A stretch of 64,000 nucleotides of DNA from Hyunsoonleella flava (GCF_004310325.1 NZ_SIRT01000011.1:78080-142079); one strand, 5' to 3'; numbered from the stretch's first letter, positions 16,136 to 26,847 are shown. Program-made: numbers and translations. The notes: generated by a model not told the origin, from the sequence alone.

Positions 16136-17602
16136 TTAGTGTAACCCAACCAAATCCCCACTTGCATCCTTTGTAGGCAAATCTGATTTACCCATCAAAT
16201 AAATGTCAACTTGTCTTGCAGCTTCTCTACCTTCTGATATTGCCCATACGATTAAGGATTGCCCACGACGCATATCACCAGCAGTAAAAATATTAGGAAT
16301 ATTGGTCTGGTATTTACCGTACTCAGCTTTATAATTAGAACGTGCATCAGTTTTAATACCCAACTTGTCGGCTAGGGTACTTTCAGGTCCAGTAAAACCA
16401 AGTGCCAATAATGCTAAATCACAAGGCCATGTTTTTTCAGTACCTTCAATTTCAATTAATTGAGGACGTTGTCCAGGTACCATTTTCCACTCTACGTTAA
16501 CAGTTTTTAAACCGGTAAGTTTATTGTTTTTATCTGTAATAAACTCTTTAGTATTAATGAGCCAGTTACGCTCAACACCTTCTTCATGAGATGAGGATGT
16601 TTTTAACTGTAATGGCCAAAAAGGCCAAGGTGTAGTTGGGGAACGGTGTCCAGGTGGCTTTGGCATAATTTCAAAATTAACTACCGATTTTGCGCCATGT
16701 CGGTTGGATGTTCCGATACAATCAGAACCTGTGTCACCACCGCCAATAACAATTACGTTTTTATCGGTAGCCATAACTTGATTCTCGACCTTTTTACCAA
16801 ATAATACTTTAGTTTGCTGTGTTAGGAAATCCATGGCTTGTACCACACCATCAGCATCAATACCTGGTGTTGGTAAGCTACGTCTTTCAGTCGCTCCACC
16901 GCATAATACTACAGCATCAAACGCTTTTAGCGCTTCAACATCGTAATTCACACCAACATTTACATTGGTTTTAAACGTTATACCTTCTTCTTCTAAAATG
17001 GCCAGACGACGATCGATAATTTCCTTCTCCATTTTGAAGTTTGGAATACCGTAACGCAATAGTCCACCAATTTCGTCATCACGTTCAAAAACGGTAACTG
17101 TGTGTCCAGCTCTGTTTAACTGTTGTGCAGCAGCTAAACCAGCAGGACCAGAACCTACAACAGCAATGGTTTTACCAGTTCTTGTTTTAGGTGGTTGTGG
17201 CTTAATCCAACCTTCTTGAAAAGCACGTTCCACAATTTGTTTCTCAATATTTTCAATTGAAACAGGATCTTCAATAATACCCAGTACACACGATTTTTCG
17301 CATGGTGCTGGACATAGTCTTCCAGTAAATTCAGGGAAATTATTTGTTGAATGCAATATCCAAGAGGCTTTTTGCCATTCACCTTGGTGTACCATATGGT
17401 TGAAATCTGGAATAAGATTTCCTAAGGGACAACCACTATGACAAAACGGAATACCACAATCCATGCAGCGCGACCCTTGTTTTGTGATCTCCTCTTCAGA
17501 GAGAGGCACAGTAAATTCCTTATAATGTTTTACACGGTCTTTTACGGGCGTGTACTTTTCGTCTTGTCTTTCAAATTCTTTAAAACCTGTTACTTTCCCC
17601 AT
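16136..17602 (-). CDS. gltD: glutamate synthase small (beta) subunit
   Basis: A 488-residue FAD- and Fe-S-containing subunit that passes electrons from NADPH to GltB. The N-terminal iron-sulfur domain has CMDCGIPFCHSGCPLGN and RLCPAPCEKSC. The FAD site is VVGSGPAGLAAAQQLNRAGH (about 149-168), and the NADPH site is VIGGGDTGSDCIG (about 285-297). The C-terminal FTAGDMRRGQSLIVWAI is the second FAD motif. It begins 4 bp after gltB on the same transcript. Confidence 0.97.
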   Translation of the reverse strand: MGKVTGFKEFERQDEKYTPVKDRVKHYKEFTVPLSEEEITKQGSRCMDCGIPFCHSGCPLGNLIPDFNHMVHQGEWQKASWILHSTNNFPEFTGRLCPAPCEKSCVLGIIEDPVSIENIEKQIVERAFQEGWIKPQPPKTRTGKTIAVVGSGPAGLAAAQQLNRAGHTVTVFERDDEIGGLLRYGIPNFKMEKEIIDRRLAILEEEGITFKTNVNVGVNYDVEALKAFDAVVLCGGATERRSLPTPGIDADGVVQAMDFLTQQTKVLFGKKVENQVMATDKNVIVIGGGDTGSDCIGTSNRHGAKSVVNFEIMPKPPGHRSPTTPWPFWPLQLKTSSSHEEGVERNWLINTKEFITDKNNKLTGLKTVNVEWKMVPGQRPQLIEIEGTEKTWPCDLALLALGFTGPESTLADKLGIKTDARSNYKAEYGKYQTNIPNIFTAGDMRRGQSLIVWAISEGREAARQVDIYLMGKSDLPTKDASGDLVGLH

Positions 17603-17606
17603 GATT

Positions 17607-20600
17607 CTAAGCTGTTAATTCTTCTACCATTTGTTCTTCAGTCTCTAAACGCTTTAATGCACGTTTGTATTCAATTGGCATTACTTTTACAAATTTGCCT
17701 AAGGCAGTATCCCAATCTGACAACAACGTTTTTGCAATATTACTATCTGTATAAAGTTGATGTTTCTCGATAGACGCTTTTAATTCGTTAGCATCTTCAC
17801 TTGTAATGTCCTCAAATTCTATAGTTTCTGTGTTACACAAGCCATTTACAAACTTGTTTTCAGGATCGTACACATAGGCGATACCACCACTCATACCAGC
17901 TGCAAAGTTTCTTCCAGTTTTACCGAGAACGATAACGCGACCACCAGTCATATATTCACAACAATGATCTCCTACACCTTCAACAACCGCTGTTGCTCCT
18001 GAGTTACGTACCGCAAAACGTTCACCAGCTATACCATTTATATAGGCTTGACCGTTTACCGCACCAAATAAACATACGTTTCCAACAATAATATTTTCAT
18101 TGGCTTTGAAATCAGCATTTTCAGGTTTCTTGACAATTAACTTAGCACCTGATAAACCTTTGCCTAAATAATCATTGGTGTTTCCTTCTAAAGTGAAGGT
18201 TAAACCAAACGCTCCAAAAGCACCGAAGCTTTGTCCAGCAGAACCTGTAAAGTTGATATTCAAAGTGTCTTCAGGTAGACCTAAATGACCGTAGATTTTA
18301 GAAATCTCGTTACTTACAATAGCACCAACGGTTCTATTTATATTGCTAATTGGGTAATGCAATGTCATTTTCTCTTTTCGGTACAATGCACGATGAGAAT
18401 CTTTCAAAATAGTAAAATCCAATACGTTATCAAGATTATGATCTTGTTCTTCGGTATTTCTAACTATTAATTTGTTGTACGCCGCTGGTCTATGCAATAT
18501 ACTTGATAAATCAAGACCTTTAGCTTTATAGTGCTTAATAGCTTTATTAGCATTTATTTTATGGGTTTGACCCACCATTTCTGCCATGGTTCTAAAGCCT
18601 AATTGCGCCATGATACCCCTTAATTCTTCCGCTACATAGTAGAAGAAATTGATCACATGTTCTGGTGTACCTTTAAAGTTCTTACGCAGCTCTTTGTCTT
18701 GAGTTGCGATACCTACCGGACAGGTGTTTAAATGACATTTACGCATCATTATACATCCTGAGGCAACTAGAGGCGCTGTTGCAAAACCAAATTCTTCTGC
18801 TCCTAAAAGTGCTGCTACAGCTACATCACGTCCTGTTTTTAATTGTCCGTCACACTCCACAACAATTCTACTCCTTAGGTTATTAAGCACCAATGTTTGT
18901 TGTGCTTCAGATAAACCAAGCTCCCATGGTAAACCAGCGTGCTTTAATGAGGTTAAAGGCGATGCTCCTGTACCGCCATCGTATCCAGAAATTAATACCA
19001 CATCTGCTTTTGCTTTTGCAACACCAGCAGCAATAGTACCAACACCTACTTCAGATACTAGTTTAACGTTGATTCTCGCATCGCGATTAGCATTTTTTAA
19101 ATCAAAAATTAATTGTGCTAAATCTTCAATAGAATAAATATCGTGATGAGGTGGTGGAGAAATCAATCCTACAAAAGGTGTAGAATTTCTAGCATTTGCT
19201 ATCCAAGGCAGTACTTTTTCTCCTGGTAGCTGTCCACCTTCACCGGGCTTAGCACCTTGCGCCATTTTTATTTGAATCTCTCTAGCGTTTGTTAAGTAGT
19301 GCGATGTTACACCAAAACGACCTGAAGCAACTTGCTTGATAGCTGAGTTTCTGCTATCTCCATTTACATCGGGATGGAAACGGTTTCTATCTTCTCCACC
19401 TTCACCAGAATTGGATTTCCCCCCAATTCTATTCATGGCAATAGCCAAATTTTCATGGGCTTCACGGGAAATAGAGCCATAAGACATTGCTCCTGTTTTA
19501 AAACGCTTTACAATCTCGGTCCATGGTTCTACTTCATCCAGCGGAATAGGGTCTAGATTATCAAACTCAAATAACCCACGAATGGTCATCAAATTTTCAG
19601 ATTGCTCGTTAATCGCTTTTGAGTAAACGTCATAGCTAGCTTGGTCGCTCAATCTAACCGCTTGCTGCAATTTAGAAACAGTAGTTGGGTTAAACATATG
19701 GCGTTCGCCATTACGTCTCCAACGGTAATCACCTCCAATGTTTAAGCCTAATTTTTTGTCAATAGGCTTTTCTGGATAGGCTTGTAAATAACGCTGGTTA
19801 ATTTCTTTTTCTATTTCGTACAATCCGATACCTTCAATTCTTGAAGCGGTGTAAGGGAAATATTTTTCAACAAATTCTGAATTGAAACCAACGATTTCAA
19901 AAATCTGGGAACCTCTATATGAATGTAAGGTAGAAATACCAATCTTATTCATGATTTTAAGAAGTCCTTTACCAATGGCTTTGTTGAAATTCTCTACAGC
20001 TTCGTCTTCATCCATATTCTCAATAAATCCCTCTTTTACCTGCATTCTGATAATTTCGTTCACCATGTAAGGGTTGATGGCACTGGCGCCGTAACCAAAT
20101 AGCGTTGCAAAATGATGTGGTTCACGAGGTTCGGCAGATTCAATGATGATATCAAAATAAGAGCGCTTGCGTAAGCGATTCATTTGATGATTTACATACG
20201 AACATGCCAACAAAGCCGGTATTGGTGCAAATTCTTCATTAACACCTCTGTCGGATAATATGATAATGTTTGTTTTGCGTTCTAAAGCTTTTTCAATTTG
20301 AACGATAATGTCATCCAGAGCATCTTCTAAACCATTCATTCCTTTTGCTTTTGGATAAAGCATTTGGATAGTTTCGGCTTTAAAACTTTCAATTTGAATG
20401 GTTCGTATTTTTTCTAAATCGGCATTCGAGATAACCGGATTTTGAATTCTTAGTTTTCTACACTGTCTTTCAGTAATACTGAAAATGTTTCGGTCTTTAC
20501 CAAGATTTAAACTGATATCAGTTACAATTTCCTCGCGAATACCATCCAATGGTGGATTAGTTACCTGAGCGAATAACTGCTTGAAGTAGTTTGAAATCAA

Positions 20601-22124
20601 CTGAGGTCTGTCTGATAAAACGGCTAAAGGCGTATCAATACCCATCGAGCCAAGTGCCTCTTTACCCTTTTGAGCCATTGGTGTGATAACCTCTTGGATA
20701 TCTTCAAACGTATAGTTAAATAAACGTTGTCTTGTTTTTATATCAATGGTCTCAATTGGGCAAGTTTCATTGGTGTATGGCACGTCTCTTAAATGCAAAC
20801 GTGTTTTATTCAACCATTCTTTATATGGACGCTCTGATACAATTTTTGATTTGATTTCTTCATCATCAATTATGCGTCCTTTGTTCATATCTACCAAGAA
20901 CATTTTTCCTGGCTCTAATCTACCGTGGGATTCAATGTCTTCGGGCTCAATATCAACAACTCCAACTTCAGAAGCCATGATTAATTTACCGCTTTTGGTA
21001 ACGGTATATCTTGATGGTCTCAATCCATTTCTATCTAATAATGCACCAATATAATCACCATCAGTAAACGGTACTGAGGCAGGACCGTCCCAAGGTTCCA
21101 TGATACAACCGTTATATTCGTAGAACGCTTTTTTATCCTCGCTCATGGTGGCATGCTTTTCCCAAGCTTCAGGGATCATCATCATCATAATTTCAGGAAG
21201 CGAACGATCTGTATGGGTCAATAATTCCACTACCATGTCCATGGAAGCAGAATCTGATTTACCAGGAAGGATAATAGGGAATAATTTATCAATTTGAGGT
21301 CCGAAAACGTCACTTCTCATAATCTCCTCACGTACACGCATTCTACTTACGTTTCCACGTAGAGTGTTGATTTCTCCATTCTGACACATAAAACGGAATG
21401 GTTGTGCCAACTCCCAAGTGGGCATAGTATTAGTAGAAAAACGCTGGTGTACCAAAGCTAATCTGGTTACAAGGTCTTCTTGCTGCAAATCGGTGTAATA
21501 AGGCCCAATATCCTCAGGCATGATAATACCTTTATAAATTAAGGTAGTGGTTGATAAACTAGGTACATAAAAATAAGTACTCTCAGAAATCTTAGAATCT
21601 CTAATTTCATGCTCAGTAATTTTACGCGCAGCGTATAACTTCGCCTTAAAAGTTGTTTCATCAATTTCTTCAGATTTACCTATGAATAGTTGTTCTATTT
21701 TAGGTTCTGAAGCCAAGGCAATTTGTCCCAATTGCGTGGAGTCTACAGGAACCTTCCGCCATCCTAAAACCACAAGCCCTTGTGCTTTTATTTCTTGTTC
21801 AAAAATACTCTTGCAATAATTGTATTGGTTTTCAACTTTTGGTAAAAAAACCATCCCCACGGCATACTCTCTTTGATTTGGGATTTCAAAATCGCAAACA
21901 CGTTTAAAATAGTCATGAGGGATATCTATCAATAAACCAGCACCATCGCCTGTTCTTCCATCAGCACTTACACCACCACGGTGCTCTAACTTTACAAGAA
22001 TTTCTAGAGCATCATGTATAATTTGATTTGTTCGCTCTCCTTTAAGATTACAAATAAAACCCGCACCACAATTTTCATGTTCAAATTCTGGGGAATAAAG
22101 ACCTTGTTTCTTCAACATAATCAA
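17607..22124 (-). CDS. gltB: glutamate synthase large (alpha) subunit
   Basis: A 1505-residue ferredoxin/NADPH-type GltB making two glutamates from glutamine and 2-oxoglutarate. The nucleophile of the N-terminal amidotransferase is C19 (HENCGAGF), after an 18-residue propeptide that would be cleaved. The central and FMN-binding domains include [10 protein letters not shown] and [22 protein letters not shown]. The 3Fe-4S ligands are in [15 protein letters not shown]. The C-terminal glycine-rich beta-helix ([20 protein letters not shown]) is present. The ATG two codons downstream is an equally good start. It is divergent from a porin and Amt cluster. Confidence 0.97.
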   Translation of the reverse strand: MIMLKKQGLYSPEFEHENCGAGFICNLKGERTNQIIHDALEILVKLEHRGGVSADGRTGDGAGLLIDIPHDYFKRVCDFEIPNQREYAVGMVFLPKVENQYNYCKSIFEQEIKAQGLVVLGWRKVPVDSTQLGQIALASEPKIEQLFIGKSEEIDETTFKAKLYAARKITEHEIRDSKISESTYFYVPSLSTTTLIYKGIIMPEDIGPYYTDLQQEDLVTRLALVHQRFSTNTMPTWELAQPFRFMCQNGEINTLRGNVSRMRVREEIMRSDVFGPQIDKLFPIILPGKSDSASMDMVVELLTHTDRSLPEIMMMMIPEAWEKHATMSEDKKAFYEYNGCIMEPWDGPASVPFTDGDYIGALLDRNGLRPSRYTVTKSGKLIMASEVGVVDIEPEDIESHGRLEPGKMFLVDMNKGRIIDDEEIKSKIVSERPYKEWLNKTRLHLRDVPYTNETCPIETIDIKTRQRLFNYTFEDIQEVITPMAQKGKEALGSMGIDTPLAVLSDRPQLISNYFKQLFAQVTNPPLDGIREEIVTDISLNLGKDRNIFSITERQCRKLRIQNPVISNADLEKIRTIQIESFKAETIQMLYPKAKGMNGLEDALDDIIVQIEKALERKTNIIILSDRGVNEEFAPIPALLACSYVNHQMNRLRKRSYFDIIIESAEPREPHHFATLFGYGASAINPYMVNEIIRMQVKEGFIENMDEDEAVENFNKAIGKGLLKIMNKIGISTLHSYRGSQIFEIVGFNSEFVEKYFPYTASRIEGIGLYEIEKEINQRYLQAYPEKPIDKKLGLNIGGDYRWRRNGERHMFNPTTVSKLQQAVRLSDQASYDVYSKAINEQSENLMTIRGLFEFDNLDPIPLDEVEPWTEIVKRFKTGAMSYGSISREAHENLAIAMNRIGGKSNSGEGGEDRNRFHPDVNGDSRNSAIKQVASGRFGVTSHYLTNAREIQIKMAQGAKPGEGGQLPGEKVLPWIANARNSTPFVGLISPPPHHDIYSIEDLAQLIFDLKNANRDARINVKLVSEVGVGTIAAGVAKAKADVVLISGYDGGTGASPLTSLKHAGLPWELGLSEAQQTLVLNNLRSRIVVECDGQLKTGRDVAVAALLGAEEFGFATAPLVASGCIMMRKCHLNTCPVGIATQDKELRKNFKGTPEHVINFFYYVAEELRGIMAQLGFRTMAEMVGQTHKINANKAIKHYKAKGLDLSSILHRPAAYNKLIVRNTEEQDHNLDNVLDFTILKDSHRALYRKEKMTLHYPISNINRTVGAIVSNEISKIYGHLGLPEDTLNINFTGSAGQSFGAFGAFGLTFTLEGNTNDYLGKGLSGAKLIVKKPENADFKANENIIVGNVCLFGAVNGQAYINGIAGERFAVRNSGATAVVEGVGDHCCEYMTGGRVIVLGKTGRNFAAGMSGGIAYVYDPENKFVNGLCNTETIEFEDITSEDANELKASIEKHQLYTDSNIAKTLLSDWDTALGKFVKVMPIEYKRALKRLETEEQMVEELTA

Positions 22125-22155
22125 CCTAATATTTAATTAAAAAAGCGTCGAACTA

Positions 22156-22163
22156 CAAAGGTA
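22156..22163 (-). promoter_or_regulatory. promoter -7 element of gltBD
   Basis: On the minus strand this reads TACCTTTG, matching TAnnTTTG, 32 bp before the gltB start. The -33 region is not convincing. Confidence 0.5.
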
Positions 22164-22430
22164 GGCATAGAATTTATATTTCTATTAAGGCCTATTTCAT
22201 TATTTCGATTTTTTAATAGAACTCAACTTTAAAATAAGTTTCTATCAATAATAATGAGATATTTTAATAAATATTCAATACATAAAATTTAATGATAAAT
22301 GAGAATATGTGAATTATAGTGATGAATACTTGATTTCGTTAAAAAAAAACACATTAAAACGAAACAAAACTTGATGATTTTTCAATGAATGTGGTTGTTG
22401 ATATTTCATAAAATTTAGTTAAAATAGAAA

Positions 22431-22452
22431 TACCCCTAAAAAAATAGGGGTA
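22431..22452. promoter_or_regulatory. C-run/G-run hairpin 1 upstream of the porin
   Basis: TACCCCTA and TAGGGGTA form an 8-bp perfect stem around six A residues. On the minus strand it is followed by TTTCTATTTT and could act as a weak terminator in that direction. It shares its TACCCC/GGGGTA arms with hairpin 2 downstream. Confidence 0.55.
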
Positions 22453-22479
22453 AAATTTTTAAAATGACAAAAATTAATC

Positions 22480-22516
22480 AATTACCCCCTTTTTTTTATG
22501 GGGGTAATTCTTTTTT
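22480..22516 (+). terminator. terminator-like hairpin 2 in the porin leader
   Basis: AATTACCCCC (22480-22489) pairs perfectly with GGGGGTAATT (22500-22509) and is followed by C and six T residues. It is a strong plus-strand intrinsic terminator, but no plus-strand gene lies upstream. It is therefore an attenuator for the porin transcript, the end of a small RNA, or an insulator. Confidence 0.6.
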
Positions 22517-22579
22517 AGATAGTTTAGCCCCGTCTTAAGGAAATAAATTTTAAAAATTAATAACCAAAATTTAAACATT

Positions 22580-23593
22580 ATGAAAAGATTATTTACCCTT
22601 ACAATGCTTCTTTTTGCAACTGTAGTTTTTGCACAGGAAGATGAAAAGCCAACACTTTCTATATCAGGTAGTGTTGATGCTTATTACCAAACTTACTTAA
22701 CAGCTTCAGATAACGATGCTCCAACTTTTGGTACTGCCTTTGCAGGACAATCTGGTTTTGCTCTTGGTATGGCGAACGTTATACTTAGTTATGAAGGAGA
22801 AAAAGCAGGTGTGGTAGTAGATTTAGTTACTGGACCAAGAGGTGCTGGTGCTACTTTTGCAACTGACATTGTTGATGGTATTGTTAACCAAGCTTATGTA
22901 TACTGGAATGTTTCTGAAGGTACAACACTTACATTTGGTAGATGGAACACTTTTTTAGGATATGAAGTTATTGCTCCAGCAGCAAACTTTAACTATAGTT
23001 GTTCTTATTTGTTCTCTAGTGGACCTTTTTCACACATGGGTTTAAAAGCTGACTTTACTTTAGGAGATGATGTTAGCTTAATGTTAGCTGTTACTAATCC
23101 ATGGGATACAAACGATATTTCAATGACTGGGGAATATGGTTTAGGTGCGCAATTAGGGGTTTCTGGACAGTATTTAAACTTATACTATGACAGCGGTAAT
23201 AACGGAGGATTAGGTTTTGAAATCGACTATACTGGTGGTTTTGATCTGTCTGATTCTTTCTACTTAGGAATTAACGCTGCCTACAATGATAACGATGGTG
23301 CTGGCTTCTACGGTGCTGCATTATATCCACAAATTGCTACTTCTGATGATTTTTCTATAGGCCTAAGAGGTGAGTACTTTGCTTTACACGGTGACGGAGA
23401 TGATTTACCATCTGTATTCGCTACTACTTTAACAGGAAGTTATACTGTAGACAATTTAATCATTAAGCCAGAAGTTAGATTAGATGCTTTAACTAATGCT
23501 GACGGAGGTCTCTATGGTAATTTTGTTGATAGTGATGGAGTTGCTACTGATAGCTTAGCAGCATTTACATTAGCCGCAATCTACACATTCTAA
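22580..23593 (+). CDS. outer-membrane beta-barrel porin (OmpL/BBP2-like)
   Basis: A 337-residue exported protein with a signal peptide (MKRLFTLTMLLFATVVFAQ). The body is alternating amphipathic beta-strands rich in Gly, Tyr and Asp, ending in an aromatic residue (LAAIYTF), the usual barrel closure. It resembles the putative beta-barrel porin-2 group. It lies directly upstream of amt-glnK-amt, and a terminator separates it from the first amt. The context suggests passage of ammonium or small nitrogen compounds across the outer membrane, which is inference. Confidence 0.85.
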   Translation: MKRLFTLTMLLFATVVFAQEDEKPTLSISGSVDAYYQTYLTASDNDAPTFGTAFAGQSGFALGMANVILSYEGEKAGVVVDLVTGPRGAGATFATDIVDGIVNQAYVYWNVSEGTTLTFGRWNTFLGYEVIAPAANFNYSCSYLFSSGPFSHMGLKADFTLGDDVSLMLAVTNPWDTNDISMTGEYGLGAQLGVSGQYLNLYYDSGNNGGLGFEIDYTGGFDLSDSFYLGINAAYNDNDGAGFYGAALYPQIATSDDFSIGLRGEYFALHGDGDDLPSVFATTLTGSYTVDNLIIKPEVRLDALTNADGGLYGNFVDSDGVATDSLAAFTLAAIYTF

Positions 23594-23629
23594 ATATAAA
23601 AATGAGAAAAACTCATAAATAAAGAATGG

Positions 23630-23662
23630 AGCGAGTTCTTTATGAAAAGGAACTCGCTTTGT
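23630..23662 (+). terminator. terminator after the porin
   Basis: AGCGAGTTC (23630-23638) pairs with GAACTCGCT (23650-23658), followed by TTTGTTC. The short, interrupted T tract may allow read-through into amt. Confidence 0.75.
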
Positions 23663-23698
23663 TCAATTTATAATTACTAACCATTAAAAATAAATATT

Positions 23699-24982
23699 AT
23701 GTCATTATTAAACATGCCCCTTATAATGCAAGATACCGCCGCAGTTGAAGGCGATATGGGAATGTTATGGATGCTTATTTCTGGTATTCTGGTATTCTTA
23801 ATGCAAGCAGGATTCACATTAGTGGAGTCTGGTATGACACGTTCTAAAAACGTAGTGAACATTGCAATGAAGAATGTATTGGATATCGCTGTAGGTTCTT
23901 TAGTGTTTTGGTTTATAGGTTACTCTTTAATGTATGGTGCATCTGATAGCGGATGGATAGGATGGAGTGGTTTTATGTTTAACCAAGGTCCAGCAGACTT
24001 ATTCTTCCAAACTGTTTTCTGTGCAACAGCTGCGACTATTGTATCTGGAGCAATTGCTGGAAGAACTAAATATTCAACATACATTATATTTTCAGTGGTA
24101 TTAACTGCCTTTATTTATCCGATTGCTGGTGGTTGGGAATGGAATGGTGGATGGTTAAATGATACAGATGGTATTATGCCAGCTGAGTTTATTGATTTTG
24201 CAGGTTCTTCTGTTGTACATGCCGTAGGTGGTTGGGCTGCATTAATTGCTGCTGCCTTAGTAGGGCCAAGACTTGGTAAGTACATTGATGGTAAAGCTGT
24301 TAACATACCTGGTCATAACAAACTATTGGCTGCACTCGGTGTATTTATCCTTTGGTTTGGATGGTTTGGGTTTAACGGTGGGTCTCAACTTGCTTGGGGT
24401 GGTGACGATGCAGTTGGCGCTTCAATGGTTGTTCTAGTTACCAACCTTGCTGCTTCTGCTGGTGCTTTAGGTGCTTTATTCTTGTCGTGGATTAAGTACA
24501 AAAAACCAAATATTGATATGACCCTTAATGGTGCTTTAGCTGGTTTAGTAAGTATTACAGCTGGTTGTGGCAACATGACTGAATTTGGTGCTATTACCGC
24601 TGGTTTTATCGGTGGAATTATTGTTGTTTTCTCGATGGAATTAGTTGAGCAAAAACTTAAAATTGATGATGCAGTAGGTGCGTTTTCAGTTCATGGTGTT
24701 GCTGGTGCATGGGGAACATTAGTTATTGGTCTTTGGGGAATTGACGGTGATGCTGGTATTGGTTTATTCAATGGTGGTGGTGCTGATCAATTTCTTGCAC
24801 AGTTAATAGGTACATTAGCTTATGCTATATGGGCAGTAGCTACATCTTTTGTATTCTTAACGATACTTAAGAAAACTCTGGGATTAAGAGTTTCTGAAAA
24901 GGTTGAGATTGAAGGATTAGACCTTTCTGAGCACGGTGCTTTAGCTTATCCGGGTAAGAGACAGAGAGAAATAGAAAGCTAA
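23699..24982 (+). CDS. amt: ammonium transporter, first copy
   Basis: A 427-residue Amt/MEP/Rh channel with about eleven membrane helices. Family signatures are present: FTLVESGMTRSKNV near the N-terminus, DFAGSSVVHAVGGWAAL with the first pore His, and VHGVAGAWGTL with the second. The C-terminal cytoplasmic tail (GLRVSEKVEIEGLDLSEHG) is the segment that normally contacts PII. The protein conducts ammonium inward. It is followed by a terminator, then glnK and a second amt. Confidence 0.96.
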   Translation: MSLLNMPLIMQDTAAVEGDMGMLWMLISGILVFLMQAGFTLVESGMTRSKNVVNIAMKNVLDIAVGSLVFWFIGYSLMYGASDSGWIGWSGFMFNQGPADLFFQTVFCATAATIVSGAIAGRTKYSTYIIFSVVLTAFIYPIAGGWEWNGGWLNDTDGIMPAEFIDFAGSSVVHAVGGWAALIAAALVGPRLGKYIDGKAVNIPGHNKLLAALGVFILWFGWFGFNGGSQLAWGGDDAVGASMVVLVTNLAASAGALGALFLSWIKYKKPNIDMTLNGALAGLVSITAGCGNMTEFGAITAGFIGGIIVVFSMELVEQKLKIDDAVGAFSVHGVAGAWGTLVIGLWGIDGDAGIGLFNGGGADQFLAQLIGTLAYAIWAVATSFVFLTILKKTLGLRVSEKVEIEGLDLSEHGALAYPGKRQREIES

Positions 24983-25063
24983 AAATTTTCACTAATGCCC
25001 ATAAGCATATGGCATTTGAGAAAATCATATAAACTTAAAGATTTATATATTAGTTAGTTTGAT

Positions 25064-25103
25064 AAAAAAGGATGCTTTTCACTATAAAAAAAGCATCCTT
25101 TTT
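25064..25103. terminator. terminator between amt and glnK
   Basis: AAAAAAGGATGCTTTT (25064-25079) pairs with AAAAAGCATCCTTTTT downstream and ends in T residues. It separates the first amt from the glnK-amt unit. Confidence 0.88.
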
Positions 25104-25175
25104 ATACGTTTTTTAAAAAAGTAATAATAGTTTTTTATTAATAGAGCAATATTCTTAGTCACCTAAATATTTTTC

Positions 25176-25183
25176 TATTTTTG
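25176..25183 (+). promoter_or_regulatory. promoter -7 element of glnK-amt
   Basis: TATTTTTG matches TAnnTTTG, 29 bp before the PII start. The expected short leader fits. The -33 element is weak. Confidence 0.55.
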
Positions 25184-25212
25184 AAATCTTACTAATCAAA
25201 ATAAGGCATATT

Positions 25213-25551
25213 ATGAAGAAAATCGAAGCAATTATTAGAAAGTCAAAATACAGCGCTGTTAGAGATGCTTTGCATGCTGTGGGCGTTAATTTTTTCTCAT
25301 ACTGGGACGTAACAGGTTTGGGTAATGAGAAAGAGGGGCATGTATACAGAGGGGTGTCTTACAGCACAAGTGATATACAACGTAGATATTTATCAATTGT
25401 GGTAAATGATGACTTTGAAGACATAACAATTAAAACAATTTTAGAATCTGCTGCTACCGGAGAAGTTGGTGATGGGAAGATATTCGTTTCAGATGTGGAT
25501 GAGTGTTACAGAATCAGAACAGGAGAAAAAGGAGGAGATACTTTAAAATAA
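25213..25551 (+). CDS. glnK: PII nitrogen-regulatory protein
   Basis: A 112-residue PII protein. The start KKIEAIIRKSKYSAVRDAL is typical. The T-loop spans about residues 37-55 and keeps the Tyr equivalent to E. coli Y51 (Y50, in YRGVSY), but the loop is otherwise divergent (GLGNEKEGHVYRG). The C-terminal GDGKIFVSDVDECYRIRTGE supplies ATP/2-oxoglutarate-site residues. Its place directly before an amt gene (34 bp) makes it a GlnK-type regulator that would block Amt under nitrogen excess. Whether it is uridylylated is unknown. Confidence 0.94.
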   Translation: MKKIEAIIRKSKYSAVRDALHAVGVNFFSYWDVTGLGNEKEGHVYRGVSYSTSDIQRRYLSIVVNDDFEDITIKTILESAATGEVGDGKIFVSDVDECYRIRTGEKGGDTLK

Positions 25552-25585
25552 AACCAAAATATTCAAAATAGACAAATAATTAATT

Positions 25586-26824
25586 ATGGAAGGATTATTT
25601 ACAGCAAATAACGTATGGATGATGATCTGTACAGCACTCGTTTTCTTTATGCATACAGGATTTGCGTTCTTAGAGATAGGTCTAACAAGACAAAAAAACA
25701 CAATCAATATTTTATTTAAAAACATATTTATTATTACCGTAGGGTTGCTATTGTACTATCTAGTAGGTTTTAATTTGATGTATCCAGGATTTGAAGAAGG
25801 TTCAGCAGGATTTTTTGATTTTGCTGGATTCGGGATAGCTCCTCCAGAGAATGGAATGACACCAGAATATGCTGATGGGGGTTATACATGGTGGACAGAC
25901 TTCTTATTCCAAGGCATGTTTGCAGCTACAGCAGCTACCATTGTTTCAGGAGCCGTCGCTGAACGTATGAAGATCGGACCTTTTATGATGTTTACAGTGT
26001 TATACGTGGGTATAGTATATCCACTTGCAGGTTCATGGAAATGGGGTGGTGGATTTTTAGATATGAGAGAAACACCTTTTTACGACTTTGCAGGTTCAAC
26101 TTTAGTACACTCTGTTGGTGGTTGGGCAGCTTTAATAGCTGTTTGGTTATTAGGATCTAGAATTGGAAAGTTTAAAGACGGTAAACCACAAGCTATTCCA
26201 GGTCATAGTATTCCTATGGCAACAGCAGGTGTATTAATCCTTTGGTTAGGATGGTTTGGATTTAATGGTGGTTCTGTACTTTCTGCAGATCCTGAATTAA
26301 CGTCTTTAACATTGGTAACAACATGTTTGGCTGCAGCTGCAGGTGGTGTGGTTGCTGCTTTTGTTTCGTTTTTGAAATATAAGAATTTAGATTTAACCAT
26401 GTTCCTAAACGGAATACTAGGAGGTTTAGTTGGTATTACAGCAGGTGCAGACCAAATGAGTCCTGAAAATGCTATTGCCATTGGTGCTATTGCTGGTGCT
26501 TTAATTGTATTTGCAGTTGCATTTATTGATGCTATTAAATTAGATGATCCAGTAGGAGCCATTGCAGTACACTTAATCTGTGGTATTTGGGGGACACTTG
26601 CAGTTGGAATCTTTGGATCATTGGCTGGTGTAGATCAGTTTGTTAGTCAATTAGTAGGTGTTTTATCTTATGCTGCAATATGCGTGCCTTCTGCATTTAT
26701 TATATTCTTTATAATGAAGAAAACAGTAGGAATAAGAGTTTCTGAAAGAGAAGAATTGGAAGGGCTTGATGCTCATGAGCATGGAATGGATGCTTATCCA
26801 GATTTCCGATTAAACGAGCATTAA
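25586..26824 (+). CDS. amt: ammonium transporter, second copy
   Basis: A 412-residue Amt channel, clearly a paralogue of the gene at 23699. It shares FAFLEIGLTRQKNT at the N-terminus, FDFAGSTLVHSVGGWAALI and VHLICGIWGTLAVG around the pore histidines, and the C-terminal GIRVSEREELEGLDAHEHG. It differs in the first extracellular loops. It follows glnK by 34 bp and is probably co-transcribed. Two Amt copies beside one PII suggest different affinities or expression conditions. Confidence 0.95.
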   Translation: MEGLFTANNVWMMICTALVFFMHTGFAFLEIGLTRQKNTINILFKNIFIITVGLLLYYLVGFNLMYPGFEEGSAGFFDFAGFGIAPPENGMTPEYADGGYTWWTDFLFQGMFAATAATIVSGAVAERMKIGPFMMFTVLYVGIVYPLAGSWKWGGGFLDMRETPFYDFAGSTLVHSVGGWAALIAVWLLGSRIGKFKDGKPQAIPGHSIPMATAGVLILWLGWFGFNGGSVLSADPELTSLTLVTTCLAAAAGGVVAAFVSFLKYKNLDLTMFLNGILGGLVGITAGADQMSPENAIAIGAIAGALIVFAVAFIDAIKLDDPVGAIAVHLICGIWGTLAVGIFGSLAGVDQFVSQLVGVLSYAAICVPSAFIIFFIMKKTVGIRVSEREELEGLDAHEHGMDAYPDFRLNEH

Positions 26825-26847
26825 TATTTTATCAGTTTAGTTGATGC

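Larger units (their letters stand above)
22125..22579. other. divergent intergenic region gltB / porin
   Basis: 455 bp without a gene. It is very AT-rich from 22190 to 22430, with no TTTG word there on the plus strand, so no standard plus-strand promoter is visible upstream of the hairpins. It holds a gltB -7 box (22156-22163), a first hairpin (22431-22452), and a terminator-like hairpin (22480-22516). The 63 bp before the porin start contain TAGTTTAG (22520-22527), a poor -7 match. Confidence 0.6.

Noticed and set aside
22125..22430. Sigma-54 promoter for the nitrogen genes
   Set aside because: No GG-N10-GC pair in a TGGCAC/TTGC context was found in the gltB-porin interval.
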